NCBI GenBank assembly: GCA_900549475.1
Contig: UROF01000034.1
Span: 1 to 26,216, forward strand
Length of the DNA: 26,216 bases
Source: an uncultured Eubacteriales bacterium
GTDB taxonomy: Bacteria; Bacillota; Clostridia; Oscillospirales; Oscillospiraceae
Direction of reading: 5' to 3'
Shown here: in pieces, positions 1-7,188 of the stretch
Numbering within the stretch: the stretch's first letter is position 1
Layout of the letters: each line of letters starts with the position of its first letter
Program-made: the position numbers and the translations under genes
The notes under the pieces: model-generated
The model's input: only the letters and a program-made list of their open reading frames with translations
What the model was told of the DNA's origin: nothing
The model's database searches: none

Positions 1-1779
1 AAATGCCTCGGTGGGCAGCTGCACCGTACCCAGGTTCCGCATCTTCTTCTTGCCCTCTTTCTGCTTCTCCAGCAGCTTCTTCTTCCGGGTGATATCGCCG
101 CCGTAGCACTTGGCCAGCACGTCCTTACGCATGGCCTTCACCGTCTCCCGGGCGATGATCCGCCCGCCGATGGCCGCCTGAATGGGCACCTCGAAGAGCT
201 GGCGGGGGATGTTGTCCTTCAGCTTCTCACACAGGCGCCGGGCTCTGGGGTAGGCCTTGTCCCGGTGGGCGATGAAGCTGAGGGCATCCACCTGGTCCCC
301 GTTGAGGAGCAGGTCCACCTTCACCAGATCGCTGGGCCGGTAGTCGGAGAGCTCGTAGTCCAGGGAGGCGTAGCCCTTGGTGTGGGCCTTCAGAGTGTCA
401 AAGAAATCATAGATGATCTCATTGAGGGGCATCTGGTAGTGGAGCTCCACCAGGTTGGTATCCAGATACTGCATATCCTTGAACTCTCCCCGGCGCTCCT
501 GGCACAGGGGCATGATATTGCCCACATAGTCGTTGGGGGAGAGGATAGTCACCTTCACATAGGGCTCCCGGGCCTCCGCAATGGAGGCGGGGTCCGGATA
601 GTTGTGGGGGTTGTCCACCGCCACCTCGGTGCCGTCGGTCTTGGTGACCTTGTAGATAACAGAGGGCAGGGTGGTGATGAGATCCAGGTCAAACTCCCGC
701 TCCAGCCGCTCCTGGATGACCTCGCTGTGGAGCATACCCAAAAAGCCGCAGCGGAAGCCAAAGCCCAATGCCACAGAGCTCTCAGGCTCGAAGGTCAGGG
801 AGGCGTCGTTGAGCTGGAGCTTCTCCAGGGCGTCCCGGAGATCAGGGTACTTACTGCCGTCCTCGGTGTACACGCCGCAGTAGACCATGGGCTGGGCCTT
901 CCGGTAGCCGGGCAGGGGCTCGGCGGCAGGATTGTCCAGGCCCGTGACGGTGTCGCCCACCTCGGTGGTCTTGACATCCTTGATGGAAGCGGTGAAATAG
1001 CCCACCTGGCCCGCCTCCAGGACCTCGCAGGGCTCGTAGCCCAGAGGACGCAGCAGGCCGCACTCCAGCACCTGGTGCTGGGCGCCGGAGGCCATCATCT
1101 TCACGTTCATGCCCCGGCGGAGGGTACCCTCCATAATGCGGAAGTACACGATGACGCCCTTATAGGCATCATAGTAGCTGTCGAAGATCAATGCCCGGAG
1201 GGGAGCGTTGATGTCGCCGGTGGGGGCGGGGACATTCTGCACCACGTCCTCCAGCACCGCCGGGATATTGATGCCCATTTTGGCGGAGATCTCCGGAGCA
1301 TCCATGGCGGGGAGGGCCAGGATGTCCTCGATCTCGTGCTTCACCCGGGCAGGATCGGCGGCAGGGAGGTCGATCTTATTGACCACCGGCCGGATCTCCA
1401 GGTCGTTGTCCATGGCGAGGTAGGTGTTGGCCAGGGTCTGGGCCTCAATGCCCTGGGAGGCATCCACTACCAGCAGAGCCCCCTCGCAGGCCGCCAGAGA
1501 CCGGCTGACCTCGTAGTTGAAGTCCACGTGGCCCGGGGTGTCGATGAGGTTCAGGGTATAGGTCTCCCCATCCTGGGCCTTGTAGTCAAAGGTCACCGCA
1601 CGGGCCTTGATGGTGATGCCCCGCTCCTTCTCCAGGTCCATGTTATCCAGGAGCTGGTTTTCCATGTCCCGCTCCGCCACAGCGCCGCACTGTTCCAGCA
1701 GCCGGTCCGCCAGAGTGGACTTGCCATGGTCAATGTGGGCAATAATACTGAAATTTCTGATGTTTTCCTGTTTTACCAT
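1..1779 (-). CDS. lepA: Elongation factor 4 (LepA), C-terminus cut by window edge
   Basis: This is the ribosome back-translocating GTPase EF-4, a cytoplasmic translation factor. 593 codons are present. The protein starts MVKQENIRNFSIIAHIDHGK, with the P-loop AHIDHGKST at about residues 14-22, the switch region RGITIKA, the G3 motif DTPGHVDF and the G4 motif NKID. The LepA-specific C-terminal part follows, with GFRCGFLGMLHSEV, then GGDITRKKKLLEKQKEGKKKM near the end (shown here as one known family signature spanning the last visible 40 residues). The reading frame is open to base 1, and only the last ten or so residues of a roughly 600-residue family should be missing. The ATG at 1777-1779 has the ribosome binding site GAGGTGAC upstream. 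The gene lies downstream of, and in the same direction as, an XRE regulator, with a hairpin element and a second copy of its own 5' end between them. Identity is certain; the unusual part is the upstream region. Confidence 0.97.
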   Translation of the reverse strand, partial: MVKQENIRNFSIIAHIDHGKSTLADRLLEQCGAVAERDMENQLLDNMDLEKERGITIKARAVTFDYKAQDGETYTLNLIDTPGHVDFNYEVSRSLAACEGALLVVDASQGIEAQTLANTYLAMDNDLEIRPVVNKIDLPAADPARVKHEIEDILALPAMDAPEISAKMGINIPAVLEDVVQNVPAPTGDINAPLRALIFDSYYDAYKGVIVYFRIMEGTLRRGMNVKMMASGAQHQVLECGLLRPLGYEPCEVLEAGQVGYFTASIKDVKTTEVGDTVTGLDNPAAEPLPGYRKAQPMVYCGVYTEDGSKYPDLRDALEKLQLNDASLTFEPESSVALGFGFRCGFLGMLHSEVIQERLEREFDLDLITTLPSVIYKVTKTDGTEVAVDNPHNYPDPASIAEAREPYVKVTILSPNDYVGNIMPLCQERRGEFKDMQYLDTNLVELHYQMPLNEIIYDFFDTLKAHTKGYASLDYELSDYRPSDLVKVDLLLNGDQVDALSFIAHRDKAYPRARRLCEKLKDNIPRQLFEVPIQAAIGGRIIARETVKAMRKDVLAKCYGGDITRKKKLLEKQKEGKKKMRNLGTVQLPTEAF

Positions 1780-1790
1780 CGTGTCACCTC
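1717..1790 (-). repeat. Direct repeat copy A: 5' end of intact lepA
   Basis: This 74-bp segment covers the lepA ribosome binding site and its first 21 codons. It matches 1944-2017 at 72 of 74 positions. The two differences are silent third-position changes (ATT/ATC in Ile13 and CAT/CAC in His18). It is the copy joined to the rest of the gene. Confidence 0.93.
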
Positions 1791-1800
1791 TATATAAGAT

Positions 1801-1953
1801 CGGCAAGTCCACCCGTTCCCGCCGTCAGGCGGTACAAGCATTTTGCCAAGGGCAAAATCTTGCCGCAGGCGGAATTCATTTCCGCCGAGGAAATTCAAAT
1901 CATAAAGGGGCTCCCAGGAAAGCCGACGGCTTTACTGGGAAACGGACTTGCCG
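1801..1953. mobile_element. Hairpin-rich 153-bp element with 10-bp inverted ends (MITE-like)
   Basis: The ends are perfect inverted repeats, CGGCAAGTCC at 1801-1810 and GGACTTGCCG at 1944-1953. The next bases are also similar (CCGTTCCC against CGTTTCCC read from the other end). Inside are four consecutive hairpins: CCGCC/GGCGG (1819-1832), ATTTTGCC/GGCAAAAT with a 3-nt loop (1840-1858), GGCGGAA/TTCCGCC (1868-1886), and TCCCAG-AAAGCC/GGCTTT-CTGGGA with one mismatch (1912-1940). No credible gene lies inside. It is flanked by two direct copies of the lepA 5' end. Non-autonomous, palindromic intergenic elements are common in Clostridia, but I cannot name this family. The right inverted end overlaps the lepA codons for GKS, so the true border is ambiguous by about 10 bp. 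Confidence 0.6.
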
Positions 1954-2006
1954 TGGTCAATGTGGGCGATAATACTGAAATTTCTGATGTTTTCCTGTTT
2001 TACCAT
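1932..2006 (-). pseudogene. Duplicated lepA 5' fragment (24-codon mini-ORF)
   Basis: The direct repeat at 1944-2017 carries a second lepA ribosome binding site (GAGGTGACACG) and ATG (2004-2006). Its translation follows LepA through GKS and then diverges into the hairpin element, reading VSQ and a TAA stop at 1932-1934, giving 24 residues. It sits just after the stop codon of the XRE gene (2029) and upstream of intact lepA on the same strand. Any transcript entering lepA from the XRE promoter would therefore present this start first. It may be a translated leader peptide or simply a scar of insertion or duplication. Confidence 0.8.
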
Positions 2007-2028
2007 CGTGTCACCTCGTTATCAGATC

Positions 2029-2694
2029 TTACTGCTCCAGGGTCTTGGCCCGCTCGTCGGTGGTGTGGAACACCTGGGCCACGCTCTGGCTGAGGCCGGG
2101 GTACCGCTCCGCCAGGGACTGGGCGTCCACTGCCGGGAACTCCCCTTCGTACTCCCGGATGGCCTTGTCATACCGGATCCGGGCCATGGTCATATCCGCC
2201 GACAGAATGTCCATATCAAAGGACCGGCTGTCGGTGGAGAAATAGCTGTCGTTGCCGCCGGCGCTGCGGTAGAGCTGCCGGAACAGCTGATAGAGGGCAC
2301 TGCTGAGATAGGCGCCCGCCTGGGCCACCGCCTCCCGGCTGCCCATACGGCCCAAAAGGTCAAACAATACACTGGTGGTATTGACGATGAGTTTCTTCTG
2401 CAGGGTGGCCATGATGCTGCCCCGGAGGGTCTCACGGCCCTCGCTGGCATCCACCAGCTCCTCCGCCTCGATAATGGCCCCGTCCCGGCTCAATGTCCGG
2501 CCCAGCAGATAGTCCGCGGAGACATGATAGTAGTCGCAGGCCTTGGCCACAAACTCCAGCCCCGGCTCCCGGATGCCGTTTTCATAGTGGCTCAGGAGGG
2601 CCTGGCTGATCCCCAGCTCCGACGCGGCCTTCCGCTGACTGACGCCCTTCTCCTGGCGCAGCAGAGACAGGACCCGTGAAAAATTGGCGTTCAT
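2029..2694 (-). CDS. XRE-family HTH transcriptional regulator
   Basis: This is a 221-residue protein with an N-terminal HTH_XRE domain at about residues 5-62 (motifs FSRVLSLLRQEKGVSQRKAA, LGISQALLSHYENGIREP and YYHVSADYLLGRT). An alpha-helical region of about 150 residues follows that I do not recognise, with no membrane segment or signal peptide. I chose the ATG at 2692-2694 (MNANFSRV), which has AAGGA five bases upstream. The open frame extends upstream to 2850, but that extension crosses the promoter and reads as non-coding. The gene is likely a cytoplasmic repressor; its target is unknown. It lies directly upstream of lepA, so polar or co-transcription effects are possible. Confidence 0.88.
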   Translation of the reverse strand: MNANFSRVLSLLRQEKGVSQRKAASELGISQALLSHYENGIREPGLEFVAKACDYYHVSADYLLGRTLSRDGAIIEAEELVDASEGRETLRGSIMATLQKKLIVNTTSVLFDLLGRMGSREAVAQAGAYLSSALYQLFRQLYRSAGGNDSYFSTDSRSFDMDILSADMTMARIRYDKAIREYEGEFPAVDAQSLAERYPGLSQSVAQVFHTTDERAKTLEQ

Positions 2695-2755
2695 CCCATT
2701 CCTTACCTCGTTTCTCTTTCTCCCCGCCGGCCATCGCCGGCAATACAGGAAGTAT

Positions 2756-2784
2756 AGTATAGCAGGGTATATACATTTTGTAAA
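2756..2784 (-). promoter_or_regulatory. Sigma-A promoter of the XRE gene
   Basis: On the minus strand, TTTACA (2779-2784) and TATACT (2756-2761) are separated by 17 bp. The start codon follows about 60 bp downstream. It is the only strong promoter I see for the XRE-lepA direction. Confidence 0.75.
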
Positions 2785-2884
2785 GGATTTTTTGCTGTTT
2801 TTTATGACGATCTTCCGGCAGTTTCCCGTATTTCCCCGGAAAGAGTGCACAAAAAGTCATGTTAAAGATTTGTCAGTATGCCAA

Positions 2885-2913
2885 TTGCGCGGGAAATACG
2901 GATATGGTAGGAT
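2885..2913 (+). promoter_or_regulatory. Candidate promoter for the riboswitch-flotillin transcript
   Basis: TTGCGC (2885-2890) and TAGGAT (2908-2913) are 17 bp apart and end just before the aptamer. Both hexamers are imperfect; the position is the best argument. TTGTCA at 2873-2878 is an alternative -35 box. Confidence 0.35.
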
Positions 2914-2921
2914 AAAGTTGT

Positions 2922-3031
2922 CGAAAGGGAGTAGTTCCACGGCGAAAGCCGGGGGTGCGCACCGTCATCACAGCCGAAAGGCTCGGGACGCGCAGAGATC
3001 TCTGATCAAGATTTTAACGAGACTTTTACCA
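2922..3031 (+). promoter_or_regulatory. yybP-ykoY-type (Mn2+) riboswitch aptamer
   Basis: The conserved 5' block GAAAGGGAGTAG (2932-2943 region), the central block CCGTCATCACAG near 2963-2974, and the 3' block ACGAGACTTTTACC (3017-3030) occur in the order of the yybP-ykoY family. A GCCGAAAGGC hairpin (2973-2982) and a GCGC/GCGC helix lie between them. Known members sense Mn2+ and usually switch genes on by stopping a terminator from forming. Here the 3' aptamer strand is also the 5' arm of a terminator, so the same logic fits. The gene downstream is a flotillin, which is not a usual target. Identification is by motif recall; a covariance search was not possible. Confidence 0.8.
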
Positions 3032-3052
3032 GGGGTAGGAGTCTCGTTTTTT
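3017..3052 (+). terminator. Riboswitch expression-platform terminator
   Basis: ACGAGACT (3017-3024) pairs with AGTCTCGT (3040-3047), with inner TACC/GGTA pairing, followed by a run of six T. Its 5' arm overlaps the last conserved block of the aptamer, so ligand binding and termination should exclude each other. Confidence 0.85.
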
Positions 3053-3240
3053 CGTACCCGGGTGCGAAAAAACAGCTCCCCTCCGACAGGCGGCCGCCCC
3101 GTGCCGCCGCTCCTGCAGTCCTTCGCCGCCGGGACCGGGAGCATCCTTCCCGGCGGAGGTCCTGCCCCCAACCGGGCATGGTCTGTCATCGTATTTCCAT
3201 ACCATACATCATACACATATAATTGAGGAGGAGAAATCTT
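3046..3240 (+). other. Post-riboswitch leader with two further hairpins
   Basis: This is the untranslated stretch between the terminator and the flotillin start. A 28-bp palindrome (3046-3073) reuses the terminator T-tract as its left arm, T6CG...CGA6, around ACCC/GGGT with one T-G pair. A second hairpin pairs CCGCCGGGA (3126-3134) with TCCCGGCGG (3148-3156). A TATAAT-like hexamer lies at 3217-3222 without a clear -35 box. No open reading frame here looks coding. The flotillin ribosome binding site AGGAGG is at 3226-3231. Confidence 0.55.
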
Positions 3241-4746
3241 ATGACGGAACTGATGAAGTATATTATTCCCGCAGCTATCGTACTAATCATTTTACTGTTG
3301 TTCTTTTCCGGATACCTCAAAGCGCCGCCGGATACCGCCTATATCATCTCCGGTCTTGGACGCAAGCGCATCCTCATCGGCCGGGCCGGCTGGCGGGTAC
3401 CCTTCTTCGAGCGGGTGGATAAGCTGAGCCTGCGGGTGATGCAGGTGGATGTGAAGACCAGCGAAGCGGTGCCTACCAACGAGTTCATCAACGTCACCGT
3501 GGACGGCGTGGCCAACGTGAAGATCAGCTCCGACCCGGAGCTTCTCAAGCTTGCCGCCGAGGCCCTGCTGGGCAAGCGCCCGGAGGAGCTCATCGGCCTT
3601 GTCACCCAGGTGCTGGAGGGCAACATGCGTGAGATCGTGGGCTCCGTGGGCCTCAAGGAGATGGTCCAGGACCGCCAGGGCGTGGCCCGGAAGATCACCG
3701 AGAACGTGGTGCCCGACATGCGGAAACTGGGTCTTGAGGTGGTGAACTTCAACATCCAGAACTTCAAGGATGCCGCCGGCACCATTGAGAACATGGGTAT
3801 CGACAACGTGGAGCAGATCCGCAAAAACGCCCAGATCGCCAAGGCCAACGCCCAGCGCGACATTGCCATCGCCACCTCCAACGCCCAGCAGGAGGCCAAC
3901 GCCGTGAAGGTCCAGGCGGAGAAGATGATCGCCGAGCAGGATGCAGAGCTGGCGGTACAGCAGGCAGAGATGAAGGTGAAGGCCGACACCAAGAAGGCCG
4001 AAGCCGACGCTGCCTACTCCATCCAGCAGGAGAGCCAGCGTAAGACCATCGAGGTCACGCGGGTCAACGCCGACATCGCCCGCAAGGAGAAGGAGGCGGA
4101 GCTGGCCGAGAAGGAGATCGCTCTGAAGGAGCGTCAGCTGGACGCCGAGGTCCGCAAGCAGGCCGACGCCATGAAGTACAAGGCGGAGAAGGAGGCGGAA
4201 GCCGATCTGATCCGCCGCCAGAAGGAGGCAGAAGCCAAGGCCTACGAGGCCATCAAGGAGGCGGAGGCCCGGAAGGCGGAAGCCGAGGCCCTGCGCTTCT
4301 CCATGGAGCAGGAGGCCGAAGGTATCCGTGCCAAGGGTCTGGCGGAAGCCGAGGCCATCGAGAAGAAGGCGGAAGCCCAGCGGAAGATGGGCGAGGCCTC
4401 CGTATTGGAGATGTACCTCAGCGCCCTGCCCGAGGTGGTGAAGAACGCCGCCGCGCCTCTGGCTCAGACCGACAAGATCGTTATGTACGGCGACGGCAAC
4501 TCCACCAAGCTGGTGAAGGATGTCATGAGCAGCGCCAGCCAGATCATGGACGGCATGAAGGAGTCCACCGGGCTGGATCTCACCGCCCTGCTGGCCGGTG
4601 TGGCCGGCGGCAGCCTGGCCGCTTCCCGACCGGTGGTGGTGACGCCGCCCCCCGCTCCCCAGGCCCCCGCGCCGCAGCCTCCCAAGGCGGAGGAGGACAC
4701 TGAGGCCAAGGCCGCCGGTCCTCAGTCGGAAGACAAACCTGTGTAA
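3241..4746 (+). CDS. floT: Flotillin-family SPFH/Band-7 membrane scaffold protein
   Basis: This 501-residue protein has an N-terminal membrane segment (about residues 6-25, IIPAAIVLIILLLFFSGYL). The SPFH/Band-7 domain covers about 30-200, from APPDTAYIISGLGRKRI through NFNIQNFKD. A long charged coiled coil rich in A, E, K and Q repeats spans about 200-395 (for example KAEADAAYSIQQESQRK). The C-terminus (about 395-450) matches the flotillin domain, and a Pro/Ala-rich tail follows. Length and layout fit FloT (YuaG) rather than the shorter FloA. Flotillins organise membrane microdomains in Firmicutes. The ATG at 3241 has AGGAGG nine bases upstream; a TTG at 3223 lies before the ribosome binding site and was not used. 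It is preceded by an Mn2+-type riboswitch and closed by its own terminator. No NfeD partner gene is adjacent. Confidence 0.93.
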   Translation: MTELMKYIIPAAIVLIILLLFFSGYLKAPPDTAYIISGLGRKRILIGRAGWRVPFFERVDKLSLRVMQVDVKTSEAVPTNEFINVTVDGVANVKISSDPELLKLAAEALLGKRPEELIGLVTQVLEGNMREIVGSVGLKEMVQDRQGVARKITENVVPDMRKLGLEVVNFNIQNFKDAAGTIENMGIDNVEQIRKNAQIAKANAQRDIAIATSNAQQEANAVKVQAEKMIAEQDAELAVQQAEMKVKADTKKAEADAAYSIQQESQRKTIEVTRVNADIARKEKEAELAEKEIALKERQLDAEVRKQADAMKYKAEKEAEADLIRRQKEAEAKAYEAIKEAEARKAEAEALRFSMEQEAEGIRAKGLAEAEAIEKKAEAQRKMGEASVLEMYLSALPEVVKNAAAPLAQTDKIVMYGDGNSTKLVKDVMSSASQIMDGMKESTGLDLTALLAGVAGGSLAASRPVVVTPPPAPQAPAPQPPKAEEDTEAKAAGPQSEDKPV

Positions 4747-4756
4747 TCTCTCTTTT

Positions 4757-4792
4757 CCCCGTCGCCCTCACCGGGCGGCGGGGAACTTTTTT
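4757..4792 (+). terminator. Terminator after flotillin
   Basis: CCCCGTCGCCC (4757-4767) pairs with GGGCGGCGGGG (4773-4783), with one T-G pair, followed by AAC and six T. It starts ten bases after the stop codon. Confidence 0.88.
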
Positions 4793-4842
4793 GCCGTTTC
4801 GTGCCGCTCAGGGCTTTTTCCCCCGTCAGACGGTGAAAAAAT

Positions 4843-4870
4843 TTTACCGGGGCCTTTATTTGTTCATAAT
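4843..4870 (+). promoter_or_regulatory. Candidate promoter for the zinc-ribbon membrane protein
   Basis: TTTACC (4843-4848) and CATAAT (4865-4870) are 16 bp apart, about 45 bp before the start codon. Just upstream (about 4814-4840) is a T5...A6 dyad with CCGTC/GACGG in its centre. Confidence 0.45.
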
Positions 4871-4916
4871 TTTGCGGTAGACTGGGAAAAAACACAGGGG
4901 AATCGAGGTCTGTTTC

Positions 4917-5351
4917 ATGCGCAGCTTCTTCTATAAAGTCTCCAGCGCCCTGGCCCGCTTTATGTACGGCCGCAACGGCACCGATCAGCTTAACTGGGCC
5001 ATTCTGGTACTCTATCTGATCCTATGGGTACTTCGGATGGTAGTCAGTGCCCTGAATATCGGTGTAGCGGCCATTATCATCGATGTGGTCATGTTCCTGC
5101 TGGCGGTAGTGCTGCTGTGGCGGACCTTCTCCCGGAACCTGCCCAAGCGCCGGGCGGAAAACCAGAAGTTCGTCAACTGGTGGTATCCCATCAAAAACCG
5201 CTTTGCCTCCGCCAAGGCCCGCCGGGCTGACAAGGACCACAAGTACTTTACCTGCAAAAACTGCAAGACCATCTGCCGGGTGCCGGCAGGGAAGGGGAAG
5301 ATCGTCATCACCTGCCCCAAGTGCGGTCAGAAGATCGAGGGGCGCAGCTGA
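4917..5351 (+). CDS. Small membrane protein with C-terminal zinc ribbon
   Basis: This is a 144-residue protein. Two hydrophobic helices lie at about residues 26-47 (LNWAILVLYLILWVLRMVVS) and 50-68 (VAAIIIDVVMFLLAVVLLW). A basic cytoplasmic stretch follows. The C-terminus holds a zinc ribbon with two CxxC pairs, CKNCKTIC near residues 114-121 and CPKCGQKI near 134-141. No signal peptide cleavage site is visible. I do not know a function; similar short two-helix zinc-ribbon proteins occur in Clostridia as conserved hypotheticals. The start ATG has GAGGT about eight bases upstream. It follows flotillin but has its own likely promoter, so it is probably a separate unit. Confidence 0.85.
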   Translation: MRSFFYKVSSALARFMYGRNGTDQLNWAILVLYLILWVLRMVVSALNIGVAAIIIDVVMFLLAVVLLWRTFSRNLPKRRAENQKFVNWWYPIKNRFASAKARRADKDHKYFTCKNCKTICRVPAGKGKIVITCPKCGQKIEGRS

Positions 5352-5396
5352 CAATCTGCGGCATCTTGCCCTACAGGTACGGATATAAACGAGATA

Positions 5397-5431
5397 AAGC
5401 CCCGGGACGGCGCTGCCGTCCCGGGGCTTTT
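5397..5431. terminator. Bidirectional terminator between convergent genes
   Basis: A perfect 15-bp stem, AGCCCCGGGACGGC and its complement with a GCT loop, is flanked by A's on the left and T's on the right. It serves the zinc-ribbon gene on plus and the thioesterase on minus. Confidence 0.88.
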
Positions 5432-5437
5432 GTCTGT

Positions 5438-5851
5438 TCAGTTCTTTTCCGCCTGCTCCCGCAGGGCCTGGTCAAAAGCGGGGATGTCCCGGGCCAGCCG
5501 CAGAAATTTCCCCTCCCGGTCCATAAAGCAGTGGGAGGAGGTGCCGGTGAGGACCAGCGTGCCGTCCTCCTTGCGCATCTCGTAGGCCACCACCAGCTTG
5601 GGGCAGCGGTACTCCTGGACGGAAACTGTCACATCCACCCGGTCATTGAAGGTGGTGGGCGCCTTGTACCGGCACTCCACAGCGATGACCGGGGAGACTA
5701 CTCCCAGCTCCTCCAGCCTGTCGTAGGGCCAGCCCAGCTGGTCCAGAAAGTCGATGCGGGCCTCCTCCATCCAGTGGATATAGTTGGCGTGGTGGGTCAC
5801 GCCCATTTTATCCGTCTCATAGTAGTTCACACGGTGGCGGTAGGGTATCAT
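5438..5851 (-). CDS. YbgC/4-hydroxybenzoyl-CoA-type hotdog acyl-CoA thioesterase
   Basis: This 137-residue single hotdog-fold enzyme carries the family signature YYETDKMGVTHHANYIHWME near the N-terminus. Asp14 is the expected catalytic acid, followed by HHANY and the helix EEARIDFLDQLG. Full length matches the YbgC/FcbC family (about 130-140). It hydrolyses acyl-CoA thioesters in the cytoplasm; the physiological substrate cannot be told from sequence. The ATG at 5849-5851 has GAGG about seven bases upstream. It is divergent from thiI. Confidence 0.92.
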   Translation of the reverse strand: MIPYRHRVNYYETDKMGVTHHANYIHWMEEARIDFLDQLGWPYDRLEELGVVSPVIAVECRYKAPTTFNDRVDVTVSVQEYRCPKLVVAYEMRKEDGTLVLTGTSSHCFMDREGKFLRLARDIPAFDQALREQAEKN

Positions 5852-5884
5852 ACAAAAGCCTCGGTTCTTTTATAGAATGAAAAA

Positions 5885-5914
5885 AGTATACCACAGCCGC
5901 CGCGCCCCTGTCAA
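5885..5914 (-). promoter_or_regulatory. Promoter of the thioesterase gene
   Basis: On the minus strand, a perfect TTGACA (5909-5914) and TATACT (5885-5890) are 18 bp apart. The start codon is about 35 bp further on. Confidence 0.82.
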
Positions 5915-5933
5915 AAGCCCCGCCTTTGCCCGC

Positions 5934-5962
5934 TGGACAACAGGGCGGCAATGGGATATAAT
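5934..5962 (+). promoter_or_regulatory. Promoter of thiI
   Basis: TGGACA (5934-5939) and a perfect TATAAT (5957-5962) are 17 bp apart, 38 bp before the thiI ATG. It is back to back with the thioesterase promoter, with only about 20 bp between the two -35 boxes. Confidence 0.82.
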
Positions 5963-5999
5963 ATGTCCCGAAAAATAACGGGAAAGGAACCCACACCCT

Positions 6000-7178
6000 A
6001 TGAATGAGATCATTTTGCTCAAGCTGGGGGAGGTGGTCCTCAAGGGCCTCAACCGCCACACCTTCGAGGACAAGCTCATGAGCAACATCCGCCGCCGTCT
6101 CCAGCACTGCGGAAAATTCCACGTCTACTCCAAGCAGAGCACCATCTATGTGGAGCCTCAGGAGGACGCCTGCGATATGGATGCGGCCTATGCCGCCTGC
6201 AAGCAGATCTTCGGCGTCATCTCCGTCACCCGGGCCAAGCCCTGTGAAAAGGACAAGGACGCCATCCTGGCCTGCGCCAAAGCCTATCTGGACGAACAGC
6301 TCCGTGGGGCCAAGAGCTTTAAGGTGGAGACCAAGCGCTCCGACAAGAAGTTCCCCATGAACAGCATGGAGATCTCCCAGTATGTGGGCGGCCTCCTCCA
6401 CGACGCCTATCCCCACCTCATCGTGGACGTCCACGATCCGGAGCTGTGTGTCCATGTGGAGGTCCGGGAGAAGGCAGCCTATGTCCACGGCCCGGCAGAG
6501 CCGGGGGCCGGCGGCCTGCCCATCGGCATGGGCGGCAAGGCGGTAAGCCTCCTCTCCGGCGGCATCGACAGCCCCGTCAGCTCCTTTATGATCGCCAAGC
6601 GGGGCGTGCAGCTGGTGATGGTCCACTTCTTCAGCCCTCCCTACACCTCCCAGCAGGCCAAGGAGAAGGTGCTGGAGCTGGCCCGGCAGCTTACCTGCTG
6701 GTGCGGCCGCATGACGGTCCATGTGGTGCCCTTCACCGAGATCCAGGAGGAGATCCGCCGCTGCTGCCCCGAGGACCACTTCACCCTCATCATGCGCCGC
6801 TTTATGATGCGCCTGGCGGTAGCCGTGGCAAAGCGCACCGGGTGCAAGGCCCTGGTCACCGGCGAGTGCCTGGGACAGGTGGCCAGCCAAACCATGGATG
6901 CTCTGGCCGTATCCGACGACGCCTGCGAGCTGCCGGTACTGCGGCCCGTCATCGGCATGGACAAGGAGGAGATCATCCGTATCTCACGGCGGATCGGCAC
7001 CTTTGATACCTCCATCCTCCCTTACGAGGACTGCTGCACCGTCTTTACGCCCCGTCACCCCAGGACCCACCCCAAGCTGGAGGAGGTCCGGGAATATGAG
7101 GCCGCCCTGGATGTGGAGGGCCTTATGGAGCGGGCCCTGCAGGCCGTGGAGCGGATCACCGTCTCCATGGAGGGCTGA
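6000..7178 (+). CDS. thiI: tRNA 4-thiouridine synthase / sulfurtransferase ThiI
   Basis: This 392-residue protein adenylates uridine 8 of tRNA for sulfur transfer and in some organisms also feeds thiamine thiazole synthesis. It has an N-terminal ferredoxin-like domain (MNEIILLKLGEVVLKGLNR), a THUMP domain at about residues 60-165, and a PP-loop ATPase domain with SGGIDSP at about 186-192. The conserved C-terminal motif PYEDCCTVFTPRHPRTHP is present. The rhodanese domain seen in E. coli ThiI is absent, as in Gram-positive versions, so a separate cysteine desulfurase should supply sulfur; none is adjacent. The start has AAGGA upstream, and the -10 box lies 38 bp away. Confidence 0.96.
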   Translation: MNEIILLKLGEVVLKGLNRHTFEDKLMSNIRRRLQHCGKFHVYSKQSTIYVEPQEDACDMDAAYAACKQIFGVISVTRAKPCEKDKDAILACAKAYLDEQLRGAKSFKVETKRSDKKFPMNSMEISQYVGGLLHDAYPHLIVDVHDPELCVHVEVREKAAYVHGPAEPGAGGLPIGMGGKAVSLLSGGIDSPVSSFMIAKRGVQLVMVHFFSPPYTSQQAKEKVLELARQLTCWCGRMTVHVVPFTEIQEEIRRCCPEDHFTLIMRRFMMRLAVAVAKRTGCKALVTGECLGQVASQTMDALAVSDDACELPVLRPVIGMDKEEIIRISRRIGTFDTSILPYEDCCTVFTPRHPRTHPKLEEVREYEAALDVEGLMERALQAVERITVSMEG

Positions 7179-7188
7179 TCTCTGAAGC

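Noticed and set aside
265..1797. 510-codon open frame on plus
   Set aside because: It is the antisense shadow of lepA; the minus frame gives a complete, recognisable LepA.
2695..2850. N-terminal extension of the XRE protein
   Set aside because: It crosses a consensus promoter and has no family similarity; the ATG at 2694 has a good ribosome binding site.
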